Shown here piece by piece: positions 31,780-42,610 of a stretch of 64,000 bases of DNA. The notes under the pieces were generated by a model. The model saw only the letters and a list, made by a program, of their open reading frames with translations, made no database searches and was not told the origin of the DNA. This stretch comes from Odontocerum albicorne (lineage: Eukaryota; Arthropoda; Insecta; Trichoptera; Odontoceridae): contig OX463848.1 in the NCBI GenBank assembly GCA_949825065.1, positions 39,787,380 through 39,851,379 of the forward strand. The letters run 5' to 3'. A program made the translations under genes and the position numbers. Numbering within the stretch: the first letter of the stretch is position 1; each line of letters starts with the position of its first letter.

Positions 31780-32145
31780 CTTTGTCGTAATCTCAATGCT
31801 GAGGAACGTGATCCACTCTAAGATTGTTATAGATTGCGCACATTCTTCCGCAGTCGTCTCAGCATTCCGGTGCCCGAAGAACTGTGACAGGCCCGTAGGA
31901 CTCTTGACCAAATTTATCCAGTGTATGTATATATTACGTGTTCTGCCTCTGCTCCTGCGGTTCTCCTCATTGCGAGTGACTTGAATTCACTCCATGTCGT
32001 CCTTGAGCGAAATTAATGTGACCAAAATACTTAAGAATACGACAAGTACAGAATCGTGTCTGAGATGTTAAGCTCTTCCTGAATAGAGGTGTTTATTCGT
32101 AGGTCTTCCCAACCAATTGTGACATAACCTATCCAACATGGTCTT
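31780..32145 (-). pseudogene. RTE-like ORF2 C-terminal remnant, third lineage
   Basis: The minus strand shows NTSIQEELNIS, then RILKYFGHINFAQGRHG, then a broken RSRGRTRNIYTLDKF and AEDR-like end. This matches the ILEELNI...R-x-L-x-Y-F-G-H-I-x-R C-terminus of another RTE-like family common in insects. Several stops; dead copy. Confidence 0.65.
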
Positions 32146-32690
32146 CTAGTAAATAGACAATGTCCAAGTGATTTTTAAGCAGTCTTTCTTCTATTTTATT
32201 TCATGAGAGTTTTTTTTTTCGATCTTCACGGCTAATGTTCTTGACCTATTGTATCATGTATTAAAGATTCAAAGTAATATTTTTTTATATAAATTTATGC
32301 ACAATAGCCTTATTTTTACTGTCCTATGATTTAACTGTAATATAGCTATTATTCCATAAACAATTTAAATTTTAGTTAAAAACATTACAAAAACAGAGAT
32401 TTAGACAGTTACATTTTTTTCTATTAAAAGAAATCCGAAAAAATATATATTTTCTTTTTTTAAATACATATATTTATTGTCACAAAATTTTAATTTGATA
32501 AACGTTTTAAATACATTTGTGAATCGTACACGTACAAATTAGAACTTCTTATTTTTTTTATTTTCTTGTTTCTTTTTTTTTTTTGTCTTCTAAAAGGTTT
32601 GCGTAATTATAATGAATTAAAATATTTTCCAAATAGCAAACATGATTATTTCATTTTAATTTCAACCCCAAACAAAACAGGTGTTTTGCG
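32146..32690. other. No recognised feature
   Basis: Strongly AT-rich with T homopolymers. Confidence 0.4.
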
Positions 32691-32694
32691 CTAA

Positions 32695-33080
32695 CGATTT
32701 CGTTTTAAAATTGCCCACCTGTCCCTAATGTGTTACCCGCCTACAATAGCAACCCACCCATTTCTTCCCGCCCCGCATATTCGTCTCATTTGAGAGTCGA
32801 CCGCCGTCGAGTGTACGTGTCGCTTTGTATACGGAAAAAAACTCTCGCAAATAAATGTTAAACGACCATCGAACGAAACACCGCGTAATGTTTTTGTAGA
32901 TACAAAGCTATAAAATGTATTAACTACATATCGAAAAGTGACAATATTGTTTCAAAATACGTTGATTAATTTATGTGACGTAATAAAATTTTAATTTTTT
33001 GTGAAATTTTGTTAGTCAAAGTGATTTTGTTACAACTGTTTTATGGTGTTTTTTTGTTGAAATGTGTTCTTGTTATGGTA
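32695..33080 (+). promoter_or_regulatory. Possible promoter / first exon of a host gene
   Basis: 32740-32890 is the least repeat-like, most CpG-rich short patch in an AT-rich neighbourhood (gtcgaccgccgtcgagtgta). It is followed by stop-rich sequence and a possible splice donor (gttatggtaatat) near 33072. No TATA box or initiator is certain and no downstream exon is seen, so this is only a candidate untranslated first exon. Confidence 0.22.
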
Positions 33081-33811
33081 ATATTTTTTTGTTTATTTAT
33101 TTTTAATTTCTTATCTTATAAAATATATGATGTATTTAATATCTTCCCTTTTGGATATTTTATAAAATTTTAATGATACTTCCTTTTCTTGGATTCTGTT
33201 CATTTCCGGCTTTTGAAAATGTTTTTTTTTTCCTCAATGTTTTTGTTTTTCATTTCCCGCGTTTTTTTTTGGAAGAGCTTTTAACGCTCCAGATAACTTT
33301 AGTTTTTAATTATAATGTACTTAAATATTGTTAAAGGAAAGTGTTTTCTTCGATTATTTTATTTCATAAATAATATGCTGAAAAACTGCAATAACCTAAT
33401 ATGAGCTTTATTAAAAATTAAGTGTTTTTTTTATATTTAATTTTGTTTTACGTACTTATAAATTTCTGTTTAGTATATTTTTAAAATGAAAGCTGGTTTT
33501 TCTTTATGATTTTTTTTTTTCAATTTCAATGGATTTAATTTAACTTAAGTTACATTCATGTTAATTGAAAGGAAATAAACATATTTAATTTTCAGTTTTT
33601 CAAATTATACGCGTATAAAAAAGATCATTTGTTTATTTATTGATTGTCAAAAACTATTCTACGTTTTTTTTTAATTTGTCCAGTGTTAAACTTTTAAGAA
33701 ATGTTTGGAATATACATATTTTTTTATTTTATTTCTTGTGACCTGATTCTCGTATGTATATGGTGAATGAAATGTAATATAATTTATGTTGTCTTCTTAC
33801 AGTCATTGTTA
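33081..33811. other. T-rich stretch, no recognised feature
   Basis: Consistent with intronic or intergenic sequence on the plus strand; no repeat seen. Confidence 0.4.
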
Positions 33812-34046
33812 TTAACACATTGACTGCTGAATAAATGGTTTTACATTTACTGTGCTGTTAAAAAAATAAAAAGCAAGTATAATTCATTAGCACACACCCC
33901 TTACAAACTCTATAGTACCATAAGGCCACTCTGGACTCATTTGTTTTATAATTCACCCAAAGAAACTGGGAATAGAACGACGATAGGCATTTTCAACACC
34001 CAGCGAAGTTTATATCAATATGCGTTTTCAGCACTGAACGTGTTAA
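33812..34046. mobile_element. piggyBac-type MITE
   Basis: TTAACACATTGACTGCTGAA at the left and TTCAGCACTGAACGTGTTAA at the right form imperfect TIRs inside TTAA targets (33812-33815, 34043-34046). The terminus matches the MITE at 43770-44023 (TTAACACGTTCACTGCG). 235 bp, non-coding. Confidence 0.88.
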
Positions 34047-34255
34047 GGCATAACACCCCTTAAGAGTATAATACCTGTGTTTTGTTATTAAGGCATAAAA
34101 TCCCTTAAGAGTATAGCTGTGTTTTGTTATTAAAGCATAACACCCCTTAGGAGTATACCTGTGTTTTGTTATTAGAGCATAACACCCCTTAAGAGTATAC
34201 CTGTGTTTTGTTATTAAGGCATAACACCCCTTAGGAGTATGCCTGTGTTTTAATT
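34041..34255. repeat. 42-bp tandem repeat, 5 copies
   Basis: Unit aaggcataacaccccttaag then agtatacctgtgttttgtta; spacing 42 bp (first interval 45). The array begins exactly at the right TTAA of the piggyBac-type MITE. Confidence 0.93.
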
Positions 34256-34344
34256 ATTACTTATGTATATTGTTACATAACTTGTGATATATTATTACAC
34301 ACCATTGCACCTTTGCTGGAATAAATTAATATTATTAATTAACT

Positions 34345-34388
34345 GCATCGTTTCTCAAACTATGGGTCAAGACCCACAGTTTGAGAAA
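34345..34388. repeat. Palindrome derived from a hAT terminus
   Basis: tttctcaaactatgggtc (34351-34368) against gacccacagtttgagaaa (34371-34388). The CATCGTTTCTCAAACT start is the hAT-type terminus seen at 37974 and 59511, so two ends may have been brought together by an internal deletion. Confidence 0.7.
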
Positions 34389-35195
34389 AGATAGAGAAGC
34401 GTAAATACAATTTTCTGAAAAATACAAACAAGCTAGATTTGACAGTGGGGTGACGAAGTCTTAATTTAATTTAAACGTTTTGGGTAGTCGTAAGGCTAAA
34501 ATGTTGGAGAACTATAATGTACTGTATCTGCATGTTAACCATATAATTAAGTATTTTCTGAAGTTGAAATCAAAATATCATAAGTGCTTTGGTCGAAATG
34601 TGATGATACGAAATTTAGCCAAAAAACGTGATAAGTTTTTTGTGGTAAAAGTGATAATTTCTTAGATAAAAAATGTAATATGTGACATTTTAAGTGTTTG
34701 TTTCTTAATTATACTTTTATTAAATTTGGACTTCTGAACTTAATAAATACCACAATAAATTGGTGTTTCGTATTATAATATTGTTTCGTTATTAATGTAC
34801 TCGTATAATACAAAATGCAGGTTAGACATGTCACTAAAAAAATGTAGATAAACTAAACATGGAAGTCTCAAAGCCATCAATAATAATGTGTAAATTATAT
34901 GCAATATTATGGCAGATTGCATTCACCAAGTAATAAATAAAGCAGGATTTTAAGTACCATCAAGGGGTAACTAGGTAGGCGTGTTGCTGCACGTAATAAG
35001 GTTATTGGCGTACTTAGCACTGTGTTTGGGAATAAATTAATCAAAAATCTTCAAAAATTATTGTACACAGTGGTGTGCTAGTATGTAAGACAATATTTAG
35101 ATATGTGTTTGTTAGAGATGGATGATTTAAGTAGAATAATTTTTTTTTTGTTAGATGGTTTGGCCACATCGAGAGAATGAGTTACGAAATAAATA

Positions 35196-35410
35196 CAGAG
35201 CGTCTCAAAAGTCACATAGGGATTTTGAAATCTTATAATTTTAACATTTTTTATTATTGTTAATTAGTTATAGAAGATTTATTATTCTTAAATAGTTATA
35301 AACTATATAGAAGGAAAATTCAAACATTTTAATGGACAATTTCTGAAATAAGAATAAATCTGACATGTTATAAGATTTTTAAATCCCTAGGCTGGATTTG
35401 ACACGCCCTG
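35196..35410. mobile_element. TA-flanked MITE (Tc1/mariner-type ends)
   Basis: TIRs CAGAGCGTCTCAAAAGTCAC and the inverse of CAGGGCGTGTCAAATCCAGC, both continuing with TAGGGATTT and AATCTTATAA. Flanked by TA on each side (35194-35195, 35411-35412). 215 bp. Confidence 0.85.
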
Positions 35411-35412
35411 TA

Positions 35413-35569
35413 CAGTACCCGGCGGTAAGTAATACACATCGTTTGTAGAGCGTCGTCTCTGTCGCACGATGCGCCAACCGCTTCGTGACTACGATACCGG
35501 ACTGTTAGCGTATCGTGCGACAGAGACGACGCTCTACAAACGATGTGTATTACTAACCGCCGGCTACTG
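35413..35569. mobile_element. Near-perfect palindromic MITE, TA target
   Basis: Arms of over 50 bp (ggcggtaagtaatacacatc ... cgtctctgtcgcacgat and the inverse) have essentially one mismatch, and the loop is about 45 bp. Ends CAGTA(C/G)CCGGCGG and TA on both sides (35411-35412 and 35570-35571). It inserted at the TA bordering the preceding MITE. Arm identity suggests a very recent insertion or gene conversion. Confidence 0.93.
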
Positions 35570-35874
35570 TATGTATGTTTGAAATTAATGGAGCGAGAAA
35601 GAGGTAGACCGAGGAAATAGGAAGGAGATAATAGAACAAATTTTAACTGAGGGTAAAGAAAGAATTAAAAGACACCTCCTGTTTCTATATTTTACAATAA
35701 AGTGTTTCAATAAATAAATAAGATATAATATATGGCGCAGCTTTCGAAATATGTAGTACCTCAAAAATGTTTGCTTAAGGATCCGTGCAAAGCTTTCATA
35801 GCAGGCATTTATTCTTCTTAGAACATACATCGGCACTTTTCGAAATTTTAACTAAGATAAATGTGATATGTATG

Positions 35875-36015
35875 AGAAACAGAAGAGAGTGTATGACGAG
35901 ATGTATTGTAAATAAGACAAGGGGTGTATGTGTGTGTGTGTGGATGAAAGGCGTGGAGATCAATCCTCTCTACCTATCCCAAAATGAACGTGGGGTGATA
36001 GTATGTATGTATGAA
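35875..36015 (+). mobile_element. Family T RTE-like 3' tail
   Basis: tctctacctatcccaaaatg then cgtggggtgatagtatgtat, matching the family C-terminus and TATG tail; a (TG)n run sits at 35928-35943. Confidence 0.65.
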
Positions 36016-36070
36016 GAGGTAACTTCGTAAACAGATGATTTTCGTTTATTTAAAAGAACCTGTTCCCATT

Positions 36071-36117
36071 CAAACTTACTTTACAAAGTATTCATAATAC
36101 TTTGTAAAGTAAGTTTG
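36071..36117. repeat. Perfect 21-bp hairpin
   Basis: caaacttactttacaaagta plus t, loop tcata, then the exact inverse. It could extrude as a cruciform or be a small fold-back insertion. Confidence 0.97.
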
Positions 36118-36635
36118 TACTTTGATCATAACGATCAAAATAAATTGACCCGTTTGTATACACAGTTATAGTGAAATATTCTCGCGAGACGTCAAAACAC
36201 CTGCCAATAAAATACGGATTATCTCCTTAATCCGGCATCTTGGGAAGATGATGTTGATCCAATATGACAGTCGATCATCAAGACACACGATGTGATAAAT
36301 AAAAAATAGATGTCTTGATTGGATCAAGAGAAAAAACGACTTTTAAATAATGGCAATTTGAATAATCAACCTGAAAACGAGCGGTGAAAACGGCACAGTT
36401 TAAAACGTGTTTTGCTTTGAGGAGTTGAAGAAACTACTCCGCTTGATAACCTACAAATTCGCTGAATTGTTTGCAGTCTGCAAAAATCTTTTTGCTTATA
36501 AAAAATTCTTTATTATAACTAAATCTAAAATTCTCCTATAAAATTTACTTTTTGTGTTTCATGTTACTTATCAGTGAAGACAGATATTTTAAACGCACAT
36601 ATACCATGTATTTTTCTTTCTATTTTTACATACCG
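36118..36635. other. No recognised feature
   Basis: AT-rich sequence without coding or repeat signals. Confidence 0.35.
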
Positions 36636-36639
36636 TCAC

Positions 36640-37015
36640 ACAATTTACCTGTCGAGGTAGGCAGAGAGGATAGAGCGCCAGACTTTCCTATCTCGACACA
36701 TATCCTTAGAACATTCTACACCTATACACCTATTCATCGAATTTCTACGTTTCTTTCTTTCAGAATATCATTATTTGATCCAATCATACTTTCCTTGCTC
36801 CTCATCTCACACGCCTTTCAGTCACAATTGCACTATGTACATATTTTTTGTTTGTCTTTCTTCATTCGTTCGTTCCACATGTCCAAACTATCTCAGCGTG
36901 TTCTTCTTCATCTTCCTTAACACATCAGCCTCAGGTTCACAATCATTCCTTATCACTTCATTCCGTATCCTGTCATACACTGTCACTCCATGTATACTTA
37001 TCAATGCACACATTT
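36640..37015 (-). mobile_element. Family T RTE-like fragment, fullest copy
   Basis: The minus strand reads SIHGVTVYDRIRNEVIRNDC, EPEADVLRKMKKNTLR, FGHVERTNEERQTKNMY, then RDRKVWRSILSAYLDR and the gtaaattg tail. It shows the family's protein blocks in the RTE/BovB C-terminal order. Several stops remain. Confidence 0.85.
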
Positions 37016-37184
37016 ATTAATAAATGTTATTAAGTTGTTTAATAACTTGAATCCGAATGTTAATAATAATAATGAAAGGACATTTTTTATAGAAAGCAAT
37101 AATAGAGAATAATAAACTCACGCTTGCAGTCTCTCAAGAGTGCGCTAATTTGGTATTCAAACCCATTATTGACAGATAAAATAT

Positions 37185-37400
37185 TACAAACAAAAAAAAG
37201 TTGAAGAAGGATGGGAAGGTAGTGGCTACGACTATTAGATTAGATATTACCCGCATCTGCATATGTTCTGAAAACCATATTTGGTGAGATAACCGCAGAA
37301 AACTTACCAAAGGAAGACGAACTACAAAAAAACCTTTGTAGATCTTCCGACCTGGCAAATATAAATTATGATAAGACCTCCCAAAAAGGGTTATATTTAA
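37185..37400 (-). repeat. Dispersed repeat family A
   Basis: Complement of the block containing tttgtagttcgtcttccctt and ctcaccaaatat; other copies at 41.05, 44.86, 51.11 and 54.48 kb. Non-coding. Confidence 0.75.
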
Positions 37401-37529
37401 GTGCTTACTAAAGCTGCTCACGCCACACATATCTCTAACACTAATAATATTCTCACTTAAGATATTATTTTGGCTTAGTGAAAGAAAGTTAGTCGAATTA
37501 TACACGAAGTTGGATCAATTCCCGATGGT

Positions 37530-37970
37530 TGAAAAACCATTATATGTCACATTCGTTTTTTTGTTCCATTTATTATCTCTGGTTGATTGGAAGAATTGTA
37601 ATATCCAAGAGAATATCGAAAGCTAACATGTTTCGGAATCTGTCCATGCCCTCAGACTTGGAACTAGTTATCAACTGCCATAAAAGTTCATTCTCGTTGG
37701 TTTGCTTCTAGGTTGTTTGATACAGTGAATTAATTTTTTTTCATTTCTCTTTCAAGACTTGTTTGTCCATAACTCCGGTTTTTATTTTGCCATCTTCTTT
37801 CTCCTTTTCAAGGCATTGAGAAATATTTTGTTTTACTGTTTCTTTTTAATTTGTTTTGTAATTGTATGAATAACCTTGTAAGCTTTCACCCGGCAAGTTG
37901 CGCTAATTTGTGTTATAATTGGATGGAAGAGTTTGCCGCATGGCGATACACTCGCCATTAATCTATGTTA
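37530..37970 (+). mobile_element. CR1/Jockey-like LINE 3' end
   Basis: Near 37640-37720 a broken frame retains the R-L-W-N-x-L-S-A...W-F-A-S end block. The 3' untranslated part ends gaagagtttgccgcatggcg then atacactcgccattaa, which resembles the SINE body in this window (gaagatattgccacatggca then ataagtccgcc). The LINE may be the partner that mobilised the SINE. Confidence 0.5.
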
Positions 37971-37973
37971 TAA

Positions 37974-38296
37974 CAATGTTTCTCAGACTGTTTAACCTTG
38001 CGACTCCCCAAAAATAAAAAAAATTAAATTAAGACTTCGCGATCTCCTGCAAAACTTATCTTGTTGGTGCATGTGCACGTGATTGAATAAATGTTGTACT
38101 TGCACAAAGACGCTAATGCTTAAGGTAAAAAAAACCTACGGTGTATATATATTATACGTAAAATACATTTGTTCGTTTTTCTCACACTTTCTGTGCTATT
38201 TTCTTTAGTACACGTGAGTTATTTTTATTTTGGCGATCCCTTAGATATTTAATTTCTCAACCTGTGTTATTTTATTTAGGCTATTGAGAAGCGATG
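37974..38296. mobile_element. hAT-type MITE
   Basis: Starts CAATGTTTCTCAGACT, ends GAGAAGCGATG (inverse CATCGCTTCTC). Candidate 8-bp TSD TGTTATAA / TTTTACAA matches at 6 of 8 positions. 323 bp. Confidence 0.65.
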
Positions 38297-38299
38297 TTT

Positions 38300-38910
38300 T
38301 ACAATATAATTTGTAAATAAATTAATTTATCATATATCCTATCACATGAAAGTGTGATACGGTGGAATTCATATAAGGCTACATATTTCCATTTACTTTT
38401 TTTTTTACTTAACATTAAAATTACGGAATCGTAGAAACACCTGTCAAGTCATTTAGAGATATTTTTATATTCACAAAACTTTCATGTGACATTTTCAATT
38501 ATCTACACATATTCCTGAAAGTTTTTGAAACAATTTTGTTTTTTTAATTATTTCAACTCACCGATAAATTATTTTCTCTCTTTTATTTTCGTATTGTATT
38601 TAAAATCATCATTCTACTGTAACTTTTTCCCAACTTATCGTGATTGACATTTTCCATGTCGAACAAAAAAGTTTTGTTTGGAGTCTGACGCCTGTCAAAC
38701 ATATTATTTAAAACAAAATCGAAATTAGCGATAAAGCTTGAGATTCTAACAAAAATCGTCGAAGAAATTAAGGATAAATATTATTTATTGTGTTGATATT
38801 AACTTTGTAGAATTAATTTTTGACCAATAATTTTAAAAATAATTTTAAGAAAAATTTATTCTTTAAACATGTTTTTTTCTTGTTGTATCTGTATTGTATT
38901 TTTGCTGTAT
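38300..38910. other. No recognised feature
   Basis: AT-rich spacer with no clear structure. Confidence 0.4.
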
Positions 38911-38914
38911 ATAG

Positions 38915-39090
38915 TATAATCTGACGGGTTTATTGCCAAGTGGCAATCTATCCAACCAACCAGAAAGATTTAAGATTTTAGTAAAAAAAATGGACTGAAA
39001 CCCTATTTAAAAAAAATGTATTAACAGAAATCGCACCAGCAACCCATATATTGGCAGAGACGCGTCTTATCAAATTGGACAGAGAGGTAG
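38915..39090 (-). mobile_element. tRNA-derived SINE copy
   Basis: The complement has a decayed head (aagacgcgtctctgccaat, tgggttgctggtgcg) and a body with aaagatt-ggttggttggat then attgccacttggcaataaac and ccgtcag. It lies head-to-head with the next SINE. Confidence 0.75.
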
Positions 39091-39171
39091 TCTTAAGTAA
39101 AAAAAACTCCATTCTTTTTGTAGAATATTAACATACTTTTGATCAAATGTGTGATTGCCTCCATGGTCTGG

Positions 39172-39315
39172 TTTGTCCTCGATGGCCAAGTTGTTAAGAC
39201 GCTTATCTTCCAGCTCAGGGGTTGCGGGTTCGATTCCCGTTGGAACTTTTTAAAAGGGACATGAAAGTCTGCCAGGTCGTGATGTATACAACAAAAGTGT
39301 AATACAATACGATGG
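39172..39315 (+). mobile_element. tRNA-derived SINE copy with intact A and B boxes
   Basis: Head: gatggccaagttgttaagac (A box) and ggttgcgggttcgattcccg (B box), with anticodon-like loop. Body is internally deleted: it jumps from ggaactttttaaaa to gaaagtctgccaggtcgtga and the family 3' end gtgtaatacaatac. Pol III promoter elements look intact, but the acceptor stem does not pair, so it is not a tRNA gene. Confidence 0.82.
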
Positions 39316-39429
39316 TACGTATGATATGCAAAAATAACAGGAAGAAATTGAAGAAGAGCGCTAGAAACCGAAGATTGAGGTAGTGAAATTGAGTCTAATT
39401 TTTCCAGGAATTTGATTCGCAATGTAGGC

Positions 39430-39900
39430 CTCATACAAACATACCATCACGCTATCTCTCTGTTGGAGTAGGCATGGAAGATAGTGCGCTTGATTTTTTT
39501 TATTTACAATACATCCTTCGCCTCTTACATCCAACCCCTTTTCATAGAACTCCTACGATTTATCTGACATTCTACATTACCTTCTTTCAAAATATTCACT
39601 TTATCTAACCATACTTTCCTTTGTCTTCCTCCACCGCCTTTCACTCATATTTGCATTATATGTTTGTTTTGTTAGGCTTTCTTCATTTATTCGTTCAATA
39701 TGCCCAAACCATCTATCTCACAGTTCTCTTCGTTATCTTACTCAACACGATCATCCTAGGTTCACATTCACCCCTTATCACATTATTCCTTATTATATCA
39801 ATACATTGTACCCCATGCATAAGCCTAAGTTCACATTCACCCCTTATCACATTATTCCTTATTATATTAATACATTGTCACCCCATGTAGTCTTCTTAGT
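39430..39900 (-). mobile_element. Family T RTE-like fragment with internal duplication
   Basis: 3' tail (catcacgctatctctctgtt) through complement of family blocks. The part ttcacattcaccccttatca ... cattgtaccccatg is duplicated in tandem (about 39760-39890). Confidence 0.75.
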
Positions 39901-40315
39901 GGCAATAGGCCCCATTAAATAACAAATTATATTTTGATATATTATCCGTGTAGATTAAATCTGCGTATGCATATTCTTGAAACCGGTCCTGGACATAACT
40001 TAAAGCTCGTACTAATTTATTTTTTGTCATTCATTTCTTGGCGTGCATTTCTCACGTCGTTTTTGACCGAATGTATCACTTAAATTTCCCTTCTTTGCAT
40101 ATTTGAGTTTGCTCAATCAACCGAGTGATTTATTCTAATTAAACATGGACACTGCCGACTGTTTTTATGACAATTTGAATTCTGCAAATCACTTTTATGA
40201 TAATTAGGAGATAGTCGATACCGCTCTGGAAAATCGATTTTATTTAAACCTTTTTAATTCATCAAGTTTCTGATATAAAAATAAAATTAAAACTAAAACT
40301 CTATCATTGAGTAAA
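39901..40315. other. No recognised feature
   Basis: Ordinary AT-rich spacer. Confidence 0.35.
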
Positions 40316-40319
40316 ACAA

Positions 40320-40585
40320 AGAAGAGCACTCTTAGATTGTTTGGGCATTTGAAACGAATGAATGAAGAAAGAATAACGATACAAATATGTATAGTGCAAA
40401 TGTGAGTTAAAGCCGTGGTAGAGGAATTGTATTTTGAAGGAAGGAAGTGTTGAAAATTAGAGAAATTGCAGGCGTTGTATGAGAAGGTATTAGAAGAGGC
40501 GAAGGATATGTGTCGAGAATGGAACGTATGGTGCTATGTCCTCTCTGCTTACTCGGAAAATGACTTAATGGTATGTGTATATGAC
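40320..40585 (+). mobile_element. Family T RTE-like fragment
   Basis: The plus strand reads KKSTLRLFGHLKRMNEERIT, then EKLQALYEKVLEEAKDMCRE and VLSAYSEN, ending in tgacttaatggtatgtgtat. Confidence 0.8.
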
Positions 40586-40784
40586 TATCGTCACTTAGAA
40601 CAAGTAACAGTTTCTATGGTATTTTAATGCAGAGTAATAATGCTATAGCATTTCGGACAAATATATATAATTTGTGATTGAATTATGAGATTACTTCGTC
40701 ATAGTGAAATGGACCTTTTTATTGACATTTGGAGGCTGTTTTCGTTGTTATGTCTTATACTCGATGGTTTGCCTTTTCATTAAA

Positions 40785-41035
40785 ACTCCGAGGTATGTCG
40801 CCATGTGGCGATCTTTTCCATTCAACCACAAAGAAGTTACGGAGGTCGTTAACATCCGACTAAAAACCTACAAAAAAATCTGATGCCAACGGCCTCTGTT
40901 ATATAATTGGTATATCGCATGGGTTCGATTTCCGTTAAAACCCAATTTATACTCGAGTCCTCGAAAATCTTTCTAACTGTCACATGGCAACTAATCCGGT
41001 AGATTGTATGTACTGTATAAAATGAAAGTTAAAAA
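40785..41035. mobile_element. Two overlapping SINE pieces
   Basis: 40785-40855 is the reversed SINE body (gccatgtggcgatcttttcc then attcaaccacaaagaa). 40880-41030 is a forward head and body (gggttcgatttccgttaaaa, then actgtcacatggcaactaat). Likely two separate insertions. Confidence 0.6.
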
Positions 41036-41044
41036 CAATATGAA

Positions 41045-41380
41045 TTACGTGTGCAGCTTTAGGAAGCATTTGAAAACAACATTTTTTGTGAGGTCTTATC
41101 AAAATTTATGATGATATAAAATATGAACATTACACACGTACACTACACTACAGCTGAAATCGAGTCACCTATCGGATAATCTACAGAAGTTTTTTTGTAG
41201 TTCGTCTTCCCTTGGTAAGTTTTCTACGGTAGTCTTACCAAATATTTTTTTGACATACGTAGTCCTTAGCTACTGGTTTCCTATCGTATCTCGATAGTAG
41301 TTGATTTAAATCTCGTACTAGAACGTTGAGGAGAGTTTGCTCCCTATATAAATTGTCTTTTTACTATTATTACTAACGGC
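41045..41380 (+). repeat. Dispersed repeat family A
   Basis: Body with agctttaggaagcatttgaa, aggtcttatcaaaatttatg, ttttgtagttcgtcttccct, and a terminal ttgaggagagtttgctccct then atataaattgtc. One of the fullest copies. Confidence 0.75.
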
Positions 41381-41382
41381 AA

Positions 41383-41446
41383 TCGAATTGGCAACCCCTG
41401 TATTGGAAGACACGCGTCTTGCCAATTAGGCCACGTATAATGAAAT
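41383..41446 (-). mobile_element. Isolated SINE head
   Basis: Complement: gtggcctaattggcaagacg then gtcttccaatacaggggttg and attcgattgcc, i.e. A and B boxes without the body. Confidence 0.7.
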
Positions 41447-42480
41447 AGCCCTAAATGAGTTATTAATAATATATTTTATTTTTATTCTAACTAATAATAC
41501 GATCAAACAAAATACGGTGGTCAACCCATTTCTGAAACTGAAATATGCTGAAAAAAATGCTGCGTTCACATTAAAATATTTTAATCGCTCGCGTCTCTCT
41601 CTTCGCGAGCTTAATCCCGGCTAATGTAAACATAATTCCGTTTATTTCAATCTATTTATGTCTGCGGAGCCCGATTCTAAATTTTCTTAATTGCACTAAT
41701 AAAATTAGCGACAATATTAATGATTGTAGCAATAAAGCGTAAACCCATTAAAGAAAGCTGTTTTTGCGGACGTTTAAACACATTAAACATACATATCGCA
41801 TGAATATATTATATTTATTTAATAAGTATTTATTTCCATAATAATTTCTCAGACAGTTGTGATAACTAATTGATTGTCCGAAATTATTGGAATTTTTGAC
41901 ATCCGAATTCCTTCAAGATGTACGAGACTGCACTATATATTCCGGTACGAGAGTTGTAGTAGATACCAACTATTACCCGAATTCTCCTGTACCTAGATTG
42001 CATCGATTGGGTAATTAATTACTTAACTGCGGTCTCGAACATATTTGATGACAGTCTTAATGCCTTTCCAAGTTCTCTTAGAGAGCTTTTTTTTTTGTTT
42101 GAACATAAATCCGACGCCACGGCGTGTCTCGTTGATTTTTTCTCTCTCTCTCTTTTTTTCGTTGACATTGTTTCTCTCAAACTTTTCGAGATCTCTGTAA
42201 GTGTTGTAGTTTCGATTTACGTTTTTTTTTTTGTGTATTGGAGTGGATTTATTATACGTATGCACATTTTTTTCTTTATTTTTGTATTTTAGGGCCTTTG
42301 ATTACCTGAGCTTTGACCTGTCTCAAGTTTGTATTTTATGTGTGATAGATGTTATGCATGTGCGTACTGCTGTTTGTTTTATATATGATTTATGTATAAA
42401 AAAATATCACTATCGACTGCTGTCAACATTCTGTAAAAGCGATTCCGAAATTATGTGGGTTTGATTGTTTTTGGAAAATC
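41447..42480. other. No recognised feature
   Basis: AT-rich; overlapping open frames at 42023-42464 on both strands are T- or A-run translations. Nothing further seen. Confidence 0.4.
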
Positions 42481-42489
42481 ATTTTTTAT

Positions 42490-42610
42490 TGAATTGGGCT
42501 AGCTGTGTTTCCTAATCGGTAAGACGTTTCATTTCCACCTGAGGTTTAGGGTTTGATTTCCATGTTCCATTTCATTTCTCACTAGTTAAAAATGTTCAAA
42601 TAACCTCAAA
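42490..42610 (+). mobile_element. Decayed SINE head
   Basis: gctgtgtttcctaatcggta then agacgtttcatttccacctg and gtttagggtttgatttccat match the A- and B-box layout of the SINE family. Confidence 0.55.

Larger units (their letters stand above)
34960..35700 (+). pseudogene. RTE-like (family T) ORF2 fragment, split by two MITEs
   Basis: The plus strand reads RVAARNKVIGVLSTVFGNKL, then the WFGHIERMSYEI block up to 35193. It resumes at 35572 as MERERGRPRK-like sequence (gagcgagaaagaggtagacc). The interrupted protein block (R-W-F-G-H-I-E-R-M ... R-G-R-P-R-K) shows that the MITEs landed after the RTE insertion. Confidence 0.8.

Noticed and set aside
39172..39247. tRNA gene
   Set aside because: A and B boxes are good, but the acceptor stem has several mismatches and the sequence continues into the SINE 3' end. 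Other decayed copies share the same head.
42023..42464. Overlapping membrane-protein-like frames
   Set aside because: F/V/L richness comes from T-runs; no conserved features.
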